From NCBI GenBank assembly GCA_007127695.1, contig SKYW01000220.1, positions 1-21,798 of the forward strand: DNA of 21,798 bases, given 5' to 3'. Position 1 is the first letter of the stretch; each line of letters opens with the position of its first letter. The position numbers were made by a program, and so were the translations under genes. Below the pieces are notes generated by a model. It saw only the letters and a list, made by a program, of their open reading frames with translations. It did not search any database and was not told the DNA's origin. Of this stretch, positions 1 through 7,703 are shown one piece after another. The DNA comes from Balneolales bacterium. Its GTDB lineage: Bacteria > Bacteroidota > Rhodothermia > Balneolales > Natronogracilivirgulaceae.

Positions 1-38
1 ACAAGAGTCAGAAGGAGAAAGCGTAGAAGTTGTTTCAT
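1..38 (-). CDS. atpB: Probable start of ATP synthase subunit a (partial)
   Basis: A minus-strand ATG at 36-38 opens a frame that reaches the window edge. Its 12 complete codons read MKQLLRFLLLTL, a short basic stretch followed by a hydrophobic run. Bacteroidota F0 subunit a proteins often begin with such a signal-like extension, and the two genes just upstream on this strand are AtpI-type proteins, which normally precede atpB. A GTG directly before the ATG could also serve as start. The product is inferred almost entirely from gene order; the visible residues alone cannot identify it. Confidence 0.45.
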   Translation of the reverse strand, partial: MKQLLRFLLLTL

Positions 39-64
39 CACGATACCGACGTATGCCCTCTGTG

Positions 65-421
65 TTAACGTGTTAGAATATATGTCTCGAAAGCGGATTT
101 GCAAATATAGGAAAATAATAATGCAACTGTAAAGCCAATTTGGTTCAATTCGGTAAAAACAAACACAACAACAACCGACACACCGATGAATATCATCCGG
201 ATGAACATGGCAATCAGCATGGCTGTCATGTACCGGTTCATCGATCCTCCGCTCATCCTGACGAACGGATAGAAGCTGGCAATTGCAAGCACCGTGGTAA
301 TCACAAGGGCAACAGGTATCGGAAGGAAGACTTCTGGTCCTGCAAGCAGGTACAATGGTACACCGGCAAGAATAAGGCAGGCGATGTCAAACACGATGAC
401 ATAGCCGCTAAATCTGATCAT
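65..421 (-). CDS. Small membrane protein of the ATP synthase locus (AtpI-like)
   Basis: This encodes a protein of 118 residues with about four hydrophobic helices covering almost the whole chain (the segments begin near IRFSGYVIVF, VFLPIPVALV, YMTAMLIAMF and IGFTVALLFS). The ATG at 421 is preferred because AAGGAGG lies just upstream; a GTG at 442 would add seven residues. The start overlaps the end of the AtpZ-like gene by 14 nt, which suggests translational coupling, and atpB seems to follow. In many bacteria a small hydrophobic AtpI-type protein sits here and helps assemble the c-ring or supply Mg2+. I see no diagnostic motif, so that role rests on size, topology and position. Confidence 0.72.
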   Translation of the reverse strand: MIRFSGYVIVFDIACLILAGVPLYLLAGPEVFLPIPVALVITTVLAIASFYPFVRMSGGSMNRYMTAMLIAMFIRMIFIGVSVVVVFVFTELNQIGFTVALLFSYICKSAFETYILTR

Positions 422-707
422 TCCCCTCCTTTTCGGATTCACTGTCGGTTTCCTTGTTATGTAATGATGTTTTACTGTTTGAAGGCGTGTCCTTGAATTC
501 GCTTTTCCCTGTTTGGGCGGCCAGTTTGATTACAATGGAGATCAGGCTTCCGAATCCAAGCAATGCCCCGACGATCACACCCCAGGGTGAAAGGTCCCAT
601 CGCTTGTCCACATATATGCCAATCACAACAGGTATAATCATTGATGCGGCGATGTGAATCCCCAAAGCAATGAATTCGCCGTATTTAGCAAGGTTTCGTA
701 TGGGCAT
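408..707 (-). CDS. AtpZ/AtpI family protein
   Basis: This 99-residue protein has two membrane helices (about residues 9-30 and 40-62) separated by the short segment GIYVDKRWDLSPWG, followed by a hydrophilic, charged tail. The two-helix hairpin with G-x3-D near the loop and a glycine-rich second helix (VGALLGFGSL) is typical of AtpZ/AtpI-family proteins, which are encoded beside F0F1 ATP synthase and are linked to Mg2+ handling or c-ring assembly. The ATG at 707 has AGGTGA five bases upstream and is preferred over a TTG at 722. The gene lies between the bactofilin gene and the small membrane-protein gene, all on one strand. Confidence 0.8.
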   Translation of the reverse strand: MPIRNLAKYGEFIALGIHIAASMIIPVVIGIYVDKRWDLSPWGVIVGALLGFGSLISIVIKLAAQTGKSEFKDTPSNSKTSLHNKETDSESEKEGNDQI

Positions 708-783
708 GGGCGTCACCTGCAAGCTTCAGGGCCAGTCAGGGACCTGCGCGTAGGTTTGAAATAACGGAAGGCTGCTGCTGCCG

Positions 784-1230
784 TCAGCTTTCTTTCTTTT
801 CCGGCTGTTTTTTCCAGGTGTTTTTGGTATTTCCGTTACCGGTATCGGGAGCAGTCAGGTCACCCATCTTGCAGGAGCCGTCGATATGCGCCCCCTCTTC
901 CACCATGAGTGTTTTGGTCTGTATGTCGCCCGTTATCTTAGCCGAAGCACGAAGAATGAGCCGGTTTGAGACTTTCAGTTCACCCTGGATGGTACCGGCA
1001 ATATCGGCTTCCTTTGTAACAAGGTCACCCTTTACCAGGCCGGATTCCGAAACAATACATTTGCTTTCAGCGTGCACCTCTCCATCTACGGTTCCTGATA
1101 TGCGCAGATCGCTTTTGCTTTTGAAGGTGCCTGTCAGTACAGAACCCGAGCTGATGATATTGATGTTGGGTTGTCCGGGGATTTCGTTTTTCATAGCAGA
1201 CTTTTGCTTATTAGAGTTTTTTCCAAACAT
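784..1230 (-). CDS. Bactofilin (polymer-forming cytoskeletal protein)
   Basis: This 148-residue protein has a central domain (about residues 23-125) made of short hydrophobic and glycine repeats such as LRISGTVDGEV, GLVKGDLVT, ADIAGTIQGEL, AKITGDIQT and AHIDGSCKMG. This is the right-handed beta-helix pattern of bactofilins (DUF583). Both ends are polar and probably disordered, as usual in the family. Bactofilins polymerise without nucleotides under the membrane and often position cell-wall enzymes. The gene immediately upstream on this strand encodes a membrane-anchored M23 peptidase, a recurrent pairing (as in the CcmA-Csd cell-shape systems), so a shape or local wall-remodelling role is likely. 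The ATG at 1230 is clear, although its ribosome site is weak. Confidence 0.92.
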   Translation of the reverse strand: MFGKNSNKQKSAMKNEIPGQPNINIISSGSVLTGTFKSKSDLRISGTVDGEVHAESKCIVSESGLVKGDLVTKEADIAGTIQGELKVSNRLILRASAKITGDIQTKTLMVEEGAHIDGSCKMGDLTAPDTGNGNTKNTWKKQPEKKES

Positions 1231-1274
1231 ACTGGATGATAGATAGTGTTGCGATTTATGGGGTTCGGGTGGTG

Positions 1275-2141
1275 TTAATTTACATTTATATAGTATTCCG
1301 GGTCAAGGGAGACACCGTTTTTCCACAATTCAAAGTGAACGTGGGGGCCGGAAGCCAGCAGACCGGTCTCACCCACTTTGCCGATGACATCGCCTTTGCG
1401 GACCACATCACCGGTACGGTGTATCACTTCGGAAAAATGTTTGTAGATGGTAGCGTATCCACCGGAATGAAGGATGTGGACGGTATACCCGTTGTTTATG
1501 GTCCATTCCGAGCTTGCGATTACACCATCGGCAATGGTGCGTACGTCAGTGCCTTTCCTTGCGGCAATATCCAATCCGAAGTGCCCTATATCCGGCTGAT
1601 ATCTGCCGGTAAGGGTGCCGGTTACGGGCGGTTCTGTCGGAAAGCGGACCTCACCCGAGAAGATATCGGAGTGAATGATCTGCTCCCCTTGGAGGGATTG
1701 CACCCCCGGAATATGAGCCACACGGTAGGTCACTGTCGGCGGATCGGGTTCGGGCTCACTGTGAACGGCGTTCCATTCCGGCGTGGACCTGATGTCGAAT
1801 ACGGTATCCGCCCCGTCACGGATTACGCGTTGAATTTGATGGAGTTGCTGGTCGCGGACTTTCAGGGAATCCTGAAGAGCCAGGACCCTTTCATGGACCT
1901 GGATCACCGAGTTGCGTATGGCGCGGTTTTCCTTGTTGAAAAGGTAGGTTCCAAGTGGCGTGAGATAGATAAACAGGAACACCAGCAGAACAACGGTAAT
2001 GTTCAGCCCCGCCAGAAGCGCCATGAGCTTTCCCGGTTTGAGCGTATAGTTCTCCTGCTGATGCGGGTTGTCGTCATCGAACAGCAAAATGGTCACCTCT
2101 TCGCGGCGACGTTCGAAAAGTTTTTTAAGCAGTTTTTTCAC
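1275..2141 (-). CDS. Membrane-anchored M23 family peptidoglycan endopeptidase
   Basis: This 288-residue protein has a basic cytoplasmic N-terminus, one membrane helix (about 38-62), a periplasmic stretch with coiled-coil character (about 68-108), and a C-terminal M23 (LytM-type) domain (about 165-288). The zinc ligands are present: H187 and D191 in HFGLD and H269 in HVH; H267 and H235 are the further conserved histidines. It should cleave peptide cross-links in peptidoglycan. The GTG at 2141 is taken as start because the next residues (KKLLKKLFERRREE) form a sensible positive-inside segment; no ATG fits. The bactofilin gene follows 44 nt downstream, so the enzyme may be placed by that scaffold. 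Confidence 0.93.
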   Translation of the reverse strand: MKKLLKKLFERRREEVTILLFDDDNPHQQENYTLKPGKLMALLAGLNITVVLLVFLFIYLTPLGTYLFNKENRAIRNSVIQVHERVLALQDSLKVRDQQLHQIQRVIRDGADTVFDIRSTPEWNAVHSEPEPDPPTVTYRVAHIPGVQSLQGEQIIHSDIFSGEVRFPTEPPVTGTLTGRYQPDIGHFGLDIAARKGTDVRTIADGVIASSEWTINNGYTVHILHSGGYATIYKHFSEVIHRTGDVVRKGDVIGKVGETGLLASGPHVHFELWKNGVSLDPEYYINVN

Positions 2142-2243
2142 GGGGTAATGCCGGGATGTTCCGGCCTGTTCAACAGTTGGGGATGATGGTCACCAATTTA
2201 TGCAAATGTGGCAACAAAAGCTTCATCATCAGAGTATGACACT

Positions 2244-2261
2244 GCTGCCATTTCCGGCAGC
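2244..2261 (-). terminator. Hairpin downstream of guaB, possible terminator
   Basis: GCTGCC (2244-2249) and GGCAGC (2256-2261) form a perfect 6-bp stem with a 6-base loop, starting about 17 nt past the guaB stop codon. There is no U-tract after it on the minus strand, so it is at best an atypical terminator or a 3'-end stabilising hairpin. It is the only notable structure in the 136-bp gap between guaB and the M23 gene. Confidence 0.3.
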
Positions 2262-2277
2262 GATGCCGAAAAGACGG

Positions 2278-3756
2278 TCATTTTCCTGAATAATTCGGAG
2301 CCTCCTGGGTTATCTGCACCGAATGGGGGTGGCTTTCAAGGATTCCTGCGGCGGATATGTGTACGAACTGTGCGTCTTTCAGTTCCTTTATGGTTGCCGC
2401 GCCGCAGTAACCCATGGCAGCTTTCAGGCCGCCGGACATCTGGAAAACCACCTCGGAAAGATGCCCTTTGTAGGGTACGCGTCCTTCAATACCTTCCGGA
2501 ACCAGTTTCTTGATATCGTCCTCGACATCCTGGAAGTACCGGTCCTTGCTGCCCTGGTTCATGGCACTCAGGCTGCCCATTCCGCGGTAGGTTTTGAATT
2601 TTCGGGCTTCATAGATGATGGTCTCGCCCGGACTTTCATCCACCCCGGCGAACAGCGACCCGATCATCACCGCTGTCGCTCCACCGGCGATGGCCTTGGG
2701 AATGTCACCGGTCTGCTTTATGCCGCCATCGGCAATCAGGCCGATTCCGGCCTTCATGGTATAGTCCGCGACTTCCATTACGGCGCTGAGCTGCGGAACA
2801 CCGACGCCTGTGACGATACGGGTGGTGCATATGGAACCGGGACCGACGCCTACCTTGACCACATCCGCTCCTGCCTTGTGCAGTGCTTCCGCAGCTTCGG
2901 CGGTGGCGATATTGCCGGCTATGATCTTGAGTTCAGGCCAGTCGGCCTTGATCTTGCGGACCGTTTCGATCACTCCCTGCGAATGGCCGTGGGCCGTATC
3001 CACGGTGATGATATCGACGCCTGCATCAACAAGGGCGGCCGTGCGTTCGTGTGTCTCAGGTGAGATGCCCACAGCGGCTCCGACACGCAGCCTTCCCATC
3101 TCGTCCTTGCAGGCATTTGGGAAATTTTTCTTCTTTTCAATGTCCTTGAATGTAATGAGACCGACAAGAACGCCATCCTCATTTACAATAGGGAGCTTTT
3201 CGATCTTGTACTTCTGGAGGAGTTTCTCGGCTGTTTCCAGGGTGGTCCCCTCCTTTCCCGTGACCAGGTTCTCCGAGGTCATGATATCGCCCAGCTTTGT
3301 GGCCGGATCCGATTCGAAGCGCAGATCGCGGTTGGTGACGATTCCCTCCAGCACGTGGCTGTCATTGACGATCGGGATACCGCCGATTTGCAGACTTGTC
3401 ATCAGGCTGCGTGCTTCGGCAACCCTGGCCTCGCGCTTCAGGGTGACCGGGTCCACGATCATGCCGCTTTCACTGCGTTTGACCAGCCGCACCTGCCCGG
3501 CCTGGGCTTCGATGGTCATGTTTTTGTGCAGCATGGCGATGCCACCTTCCCGCGCAAGCGCTATGGCAAGCCTGTACTCGGACACCGAATCCATTGCGGC
3601 ACTGATTATCGGGATGTTGAGTGTGAGTCCGGGCGTGAGCTCGGTCGTCGTATCTACATTGCGCGGAAGAACTTTGGAGTATCCTGGAATCAACAGGACA
3701 TCATCATAGGTCAGTCCTTGACGGGTGATTTTCTGGTCGGGTTTCCTTGTAGTCAT
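2278..3756 (-). CDS. guaB: Inosine-5'-monophosphate dehydrogenase
   Basis: The enzyme oxidises IMP to XMP with NAD+, the committed step of guanine nucleotide synthesis. The protein is 492 residues, the usual length. The TIM barrel opens with [11 protein letters not shown]; two CBS domains lie at about 95-210; the catalytic loop is [11 protein letters not shown] with nucleophile C310; the IMP phosphate-binding segment is [11 protein letters not shown], near 341; and the mobile flap carries R406-Y407 and [10 protein letters not shown]. All key parts are intact. The ATG at 3756 is followed by a basic leader typical of Bacteroidota GuaB. It is divergent from the polysaccharide cluster and shares an 87-bp intergenic region with it. 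Confidence 0.97.
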   Translation of the reverse strand: MTTRKPDQKITRQGLTYDDVLLIPGYSKVLPRNVDTTTELTPGLTLNIPIISAAMDSVSEYRLAIALAREGGIAMLHKNMTIEAQAGQVRLVKRSESGMIVDPVTLKREARVAEARSLMTSLQIGGIPIVNDSHVLEGIVTNRDLRFESDPATKLGDIMTSENLVTGKEGTTLETAEKLLQKYKIEKLPIVNEDGVLVGLITFKDIEKKKNFPNACKDEMGRLRVGAAVGISPETHERTAALVDAGVDIITVDTAHGHSQGVIETVRKIKADWPELKIIAGNIATAEAAEALHKAGADVVKVGVGPGSICTTRIVTGVGVPQLSAVMEVADYTMKAGIGLIADGGIKQTGDIPKAIAGGATAVMIGSLFAGVDESPGETIIYEARKFKTYRGMGSLSAMNQGSKDRYFQDVEDDIKKLVPEGIEGRVPYKGHLSEVVFQMSGGLKAAMGYCGAATIKELKDAQFVHISAAGILESHPHSVQITQEAPNYSGK

Positions 3757-3793
3757 GAAGGGGCAGACATTTGATTGGCGTTTATGTAAATTA

Positions 3794-3801
3794 CAAAATT
3801 A
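3794..3801 (-). promoter_or_regulatory. Candidate -7 element of the guaB promoter
   Basis: On the minus strand this reads TAATTTTG, an exact match to the Bacteroidota -7 consensus TAnnTTTG. It would give a guaB leader of roughly 30 nt. No TTG lies at the usual 17-23 nt upstream (the nearest is 29 nt away), so the -33 part is missing or degenerate. No comparable element was seen for the plus-strand gene at 3844. Confidence 0.35.
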
Positions 3802-3843
3802 ATCGCGGTAAGTGAACCGACATTTTTTCTCAAATTTTTTTTC

Positions 3844-5004
3844 ATGAGCGAATTCATCCCGTTTAACCGGATCTGCAGAGGATTGGAAGAGCTTGAAGCG
3901 GTTCAGAAAGTTATGGAGGAGGGCAGCTGGCATGGGGACGGTCCGGTCGGGAAACGGGTGGAAACCTTTTTGAGCCAGTGGCTTGGGGCGCGACATTGTT
4001 TTCTGACCACATCATGCACACATGCACTGGAAATGGCCATGATAGTGCTGGACATAGGTCCCGGCGACGAGGTGATCATGCCGGGTTTTACGTTTGTGTC
4101 GACGGCAAACGCCGTATGCATGCGGGGCGGGACGCCGGTTTTTGCCGAAATCCGTGAGGCGGACCTCAACCTCGATCCGGACGATGTGGCGCGCCGCATC
4201 ACCCCGGCTACACGGGCGGTTATTCCGGTGCATTACGCCGGCGTTTCTGCTGATTTCGACGGGCTGTTCCGGGTGCTTGAGGATGCAAGAAAGGGAGGCA
4301 GCAAGATAGCCATTGTCGAAGATGCCGCCCAGGCGCTTGGAGCCCGTTGGAACGACAGGTTTCTGGGCACTGTGGGTGATATCGGCTGTTTCAGCTTCCA
4401 CGATACCAAAAACATCACTTGCGGTGAGGGCGGTGCCTTTGTCACCGGCGACGAGGAGCTGGCCCGAAAAGCGGAACAGGTGCGTGAAAAAGGGACGAAC
4501 CGATCGGCTTTCCTCCGGGGAGAGGTGGACAAATATACCTGGGTCGGACCCGGCAGCAGCTATATCCCCTCCGAGATCCTGTCCGCGGTGCTGGAAGCGC
4601 AGTTGCAAAAAAAAGAAACCATCCAACAGGCCAGGGAGTCGGTCTGGAATACGTATCGCAGGGTGCTTGAGCCGGCCGAGGAGCGTGGTTGGATTTTGCT
4701 GCCGCAGGTCCCCGGCTATGCACGGCCCAACTACCATATATTCTATTTTCGGGTGCAGCGTGTGCAAGACCGCAACCCGCTGCTCAGAGCATTGAAAAAT
4801 GCGGGCATCGATGCCACGTTTCACTATGTGCCCCTGCATAATTCCCCCTGGGCCCGGTCAACGCTGGGTGATGTCCCGGCCTTGCCGCGAACCGAGCAGC
4901 TGGCCGATTCCCTGATCCGGCTGCCCCTGTGGCCCGGGCTTTCCGACCGGATCGAAGAAGTGGCGGAACGCGTGCATGATGTATTGATTCGCTATTTTGA
5001 TTAG
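3844..5004 (+). CDS. wecE: dTDP-4-amino-4,6-dideoxygalactose transaminase (WecE/RffA-type)
   Basis: This is a PLP-dependent DegT/DnrJ/EryC1-type sugar aminotransferase of 386 residues. It tracks E. coli WecE closely through blocks such as PGDEVIMPGFTFVSTANA, VIPVHYAGV, GCFSFHDTKN, REKGTNRSAFLRGEVDKYTW and ATFHYVPLH. K189 in FHDTKN should form the Schiff base and D160 in VEDAAQ should hold the PLP ring nitrogen. The expected reaction is glutamate-dependent amination of dTDP-4-keto-6-deoxyglucose to dTDP-Fuc4N. It opens the polysaccharide cluster, but no dTDP-sugar synthesis genes (rmlA/rmlB) are nearby, so substrate must come from elsewhere. A T8 tract ends two bases before the ATG and an A8 tract lies at 4607-4614. 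The exact sugar is uncertain. Confidence 0.92.
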   Translation: MSEFIPFNRICRGLEELEAVQKVMEEGSWHGDGPVGKRVETFLSQWLGARHCFLTTSCTHALEMAMIVLDIGPGDEVIMPGFTFVSTANAVCMRGGTPVFAEIREADLNLDPDDVARRITPATRAVIPVHYAGVSADFDGLFRVLEDARKGGSKIAIVEDAAQALGARWNDRFLGTVGDIGCFSFHDTKNITCGEGGAFVTGDEELARKAEQVREKGTNRSAFLRGEVDKYTWVGPGSSYIPSEILSAVLEAQLQKKETIQQARESVWNTYRRVLEPAEERGWILLPQVPGYARPNYHIFYFRVQRVQDRNPLLRALKNAGIDATFHYVPLHNSPWARSTLGDVPALPRTEQLADSLIRLPLWPGLSDRIEEVAERVHDVLIRYFD

Positions 5005-5106
5005 CCGAATTGATGTACTTCGCGGCGTTTTATTTAACCGCAATGCCCTGCATTTCCTGATGAACAAGAATCACTTTCTCCCTAACCCAAAAACTCCTTT
5101 TTCCTC

Positions 5107-6132
5107 ATGATCGAACCAGCCGGAATGGACGATTGGCATGACATTTATAAAAAAGCCCCGCTTGCGGCTTTTTTCCAATCGCCGGCCTGGTCCGGGATCT
5201 GGGAGCGCTATACTGACGGCAGATTCCAACCGTCGCCGCTGCTGGCAACGCTTCCTTCTGGACAGCAAGTCCTGATACCCGCTACCCGCCAACGCCTGCC
5301 GTTCGGACTTGGTCATCACTGGCACATGGCACCGGCCGGTACGTACGGCGGGTGGCTTCCGGTGTCGCCCGGGGATTCGAATGCATCTCCGCTAACGAGC
5401 GAAGATGCCCGTGTTTTGCTGCAGGAGCTGAGCCGGTACTGTTCCTCAATGACGTTCCGGTGGTATCCCCTGTTCACGGATACACCGGTGCCGGATCTGT
5501 CCGGGCAGGGTATCGGAATCCATTTCGACAGATCGTATGCAATAGACGGATCGGTTGGGAAAGAATCATTGCAACAGTTGCTCTACCAGTCTGATGGCAA
5601 GATGCGGCGCAAAATTGCCAAAGCCCGCCGATCCGGAATCCGGATCCGCAAGGCAGATTCCCGCACGGACTGGGCAGTCTACCACCAGATCTATCTGGAA
5701 GGCATCCACCGCTGGAAAATACCTCCGCAGCATGTCTACGGGCAGAACTTTTTCGACCTGTTGGCCGATCTGCCAGAGCACTGCGAGCTGTGGCTGGCTG
5801 AACGGGACAAAACACCGGTAGCCGGAGCGGTGCTTGTTTTTGGTAAGGACCATGTCGTTTACTGGCACGGTGCTTTTGTTTATGAATACCGCTCGCTTCG
5901 ACCGGTCAATTTACTGCTGGTCACAGCTATCGAATCCGTTTGCGGGAACGGATACCGATGGTTTGACTTCAATCCGAGCATGGGTATGGGAGGTGTGGAA
6001 CAATTCAAAAGCAGTTTCGGAGCTGTCCCGTATGCTTGTCCTGTAATCCGTAGCACTTCGATGGTGGAAAAAATGTTGGGTACTGCCGGAAAATGGGCAA
6101 AAAAGGCCGGTATGCGAAGGCGGTTGCAATGA
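5107..6132 (+). CDS. FemAB/GNAT-fold acyltransferase-like protein of the polysaccharide cluster
   Basis: This 341-residue protein has the two-part GNAT layout of FemAB-like (Acetyltransf_6/BioF2-type) proteins. The N-terminal half carries the AAFFQSPAWSGIWE motif. In the C-terminal half, MRRKIAKARRSGIRIRKA is followed by HQIYLEGIHRW, AGAVLVFGKDHVVYWHGA and a final WFDFNPSMGMGGVEQFKSSFG. Such proteins transfer acyl or aminoacyl groups, and cluster members often modify amino sugars or cell-envelope glycans. It follows the sugar aminotransferase by about 100 nt and ends in an ATGA overlap with the flippase gene, so it may acylate the amino sugar made by WecE. The substrate is not readable from the sequence. 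A terminator-like hairpin lies inside its first codons. Confidence 0.82.
   Translation: MIEPAGMDDWHDIYKKAPLAAFFQSPAWSGIWERYTDGRFQPSPLLATLPSGQQVLIPATRQRLPFGLGHHWHMAPAGTYGGWLPVSPGDSNASPLTSEDARVLLQELSRYCSSMTFRWYPLFTDTPVPDLSGQGIGIHFDRSYAIDGSVGKESLQQLLYQSDGKMRRKIAKARRSGIRIRKADSRTDWAVYHQIYLEGIHRWKIPPQHVYGQNFFDLLADLPEHCELWLAERDKTPVAGAVLVFGKDHVVYWHGAFVYEYRSLRPVNLLLVTAIESVCGNGYRWFDFNPSMGMGGVEQFKSSFGAVPYACPVIRSTSMVEKMLGTAGKWAKKAGMRRRLQ
5149..5174 (+). other. Terminator-like hairpin inside the acyltransferase gene
   Basis: AAAAAAGCC (5149-5157) and GGCTTTTTT (5166-5174) are perfect inverted arms around an 8-base loop, giving a 9-bp stem ending in six T residues. The GC core is only three pairs. It lies within codons 15-23 and encodes the family motif region KKAPLAAFF, so amino-acid constraint could explain it. 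It may still cause partial termination on either strand. Confidence 0.35.
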
Positions 6133-7589
6133 GTCTGCAACAGAAAGCATATCGCAGCGCCGGATGGAGCGGTATTGGCGGACTGATATCCAACGGTCTG
6201 GAATTGCTCAAATATATCGTGCTTGCGCGTATTTTGTCGCCCGGTGACTTCGGATTGCTGGCCATGGCGATGGTTGTGATAAGCCTGGGCCGTATATTTG
6301 CCGATGGCGGCACCAGCAATGCGGTGATCCATTTCCGCAGCCACTCATCCCGGCAACTGTCGACCCTGTACTGGATCAACATCAGTGCGGCAGCAGGGCT
6401 GTATCTGGTCATCTATGTTACGGCACCTTTTTTTGCTGTTTTCTATGGAGAGCCGGAAGTCAGTCGCCTGCTACGGATCGGTGGTGCCATCCTGCCTTTG
6501 TTTGCATTTGGGACACTTTATGAGGTGCTGCTACGTAAAAAACTGTCTTTCAAATATATAACTGCTTCGGAAATCATCAGTTCACTGGCCGGTTTCATCA
6601 CGGCAACCGTTCTTGCGCTTTGGGGCTTTGGCGTGTATTCGCTTATCTGGTCGCATATTGTCACGGCTGGAACAATGAGCCTGATGTACATGGGCAACGG
6701 AATGCGGACCTGGAGGCCCTCCTTGTGTTTTTCACCAGGCGAGGTTCGCCCGCACCTGAGCTTCGGGCTTTTCCAGATGGGCGAGCGCGGACTGAGCGTA
6801 TATTCCGCACGGATCGATCAACTTATCATCGGACGTTTTTTCGGTGCTGAAATTCTGGGAGCGTATCATTTGGCATACCATCTTGTGCTGTTTCCCATCA
6901 CAAGACTCAGTCCCCTGCTCAACAGAGTGGCCTTCCCCGTGTTTTCAAGCCGCCAGGATGACAATGCCGTGCTGCGAAACGGTTATCTGAAGCTGATGCG
7001 TGCTATAATGGCCGTAACGGCACCTTTTTTCCTTTTGGCTGCCCTCACAGCCCCCTGGCTGATCCCGCTGCTGTTTGGCGATGGCTGGCAGCTGGCTGCG
7101 GCGCTCATCCCGCTGATGGCGGCCATCGGGCTGCTGCGAATGGCCGGGAATCCAAGCGGCAATATCGTACTGGCGAAGGGAAGGGCGCGCCTTGTGTTTC
7201 TCTGGAACCTCGGCACGGCAATCATCAACACCTTTGTCTTTCTGGCGGGAGCACAGTACAGCGTTTTTGCGCTCTTGTGGATGTATTTGGCAGCCAATAC
7301 CGTATATTTTGCGCTGGGACAGTCCATCCTGGTAAACAACCTGATCGGTCTGTCATGGCCGCGTTTTATTGGAGGAATTGCTTCCATGGCGGGAATCCTT
7401 GCCATTTCCTGGGCGGCATCCATGGCCGGAAGGTGGATCATAGTCAGCGAAAGCCTGATGCATTCCGACGTTGTAATGGTCGCAGTGATTGCCTTGCTGT
7501 TTGCAATCGTGTACTTTCCTTTACTTTGGTGGACGCAGTCCCGTTTTATTCGCGAATTTCTGGATGCTGTCAGAGGCAGGCCTGCATGA
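6129..7589 (+). CDS. Wzx/MOP-family polysaccharide flippase
   Basis: This 486-residue protein is almost entirely hydrophobic, with about 12-14 membrane helices. It begins with the typical WzxC/TuaB-like segment SAGWSGIG, followed by LARILSPGDFGLLAMAMVVI and FADGGTSNAVIHF. MOP-superfamily flippases move undecaprenyl-linked oligosaccharide units across the inner membrane. The ATG at 6129 overlaps the TGA of the preceding gene (ATGA), with GAAGG nine bases upstream, so coupling is likely; a start at 6093 would add an odd basic tail inside the upstream gene. Its place between an acyltransferase and glycosyltransferases fits export of the glycan built by this cluster. No polymerase (Wzy) or ligase gene is visible here. 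Confidence 0.9.
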   Translation: MSLQQKAYRSAGWSGIGGLISNGLELLKYIVLARILSPGDFGLLAMAMVVISLGRIFADGGTSNAVIHFRSHSSRQLSTLYWINISAAAGLYLVIYVTAPFFAVFYGEPEVSRLLRIGGAILPLFAFGTLYEVLLRKKLSFKYITASEIISSLAGFITATVLALWGFGVYSLIWSHIVTAGTMSLMYMGNGMRTWRPSLCFSPGEVRPHLSFGLFQMGERGLSVYSARIDQLIIGRFFGAEILGAYHLAYHLVLFPITRLSPLLNRVAFPVFSSRQDDNAVLRNGYLKLMRAIMAVTAPFFLLAALTAPWLIPLLFGDGWQLAAALIPLMAAIGLLRMAGNPSGNIVLAKGRARLVFLWNLGTAIINTFVFLAGAQYSVFALLWMYLAANTVYFALGQSILVNNLIGLSWPRFIGGIASMAGILAISWAASMAGRWIIVSESLMHSDVVMVAVIALLFAIVYFPLLWWTQSRFIREFLDAVRGRPA

Positions 7590-7703
7590 ATCCGGAGTTG
7601 CTTTACCAATCCATGAAAGCCCGCGCTTGTCATGCAACAAGGCCGGCGTCCAACCACACCATTTACCCTTTACATTGTACCTCCAAGCAACCCGGCTTTT
7701 CCA

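Noticed and set aside
1236..2186. Long plus-strand open frame opposite the M23 gene
   Set aside because: It is the antisense shadow of a gene with complete zinc motifs, and its translation shows no domain pattern.
2810..3709. Plus-strand open frame of 299 codons opposite guaB
   Set aside because: It is serine-rich low-complexity translation of the opposite strand of a well-conserved enzyme.
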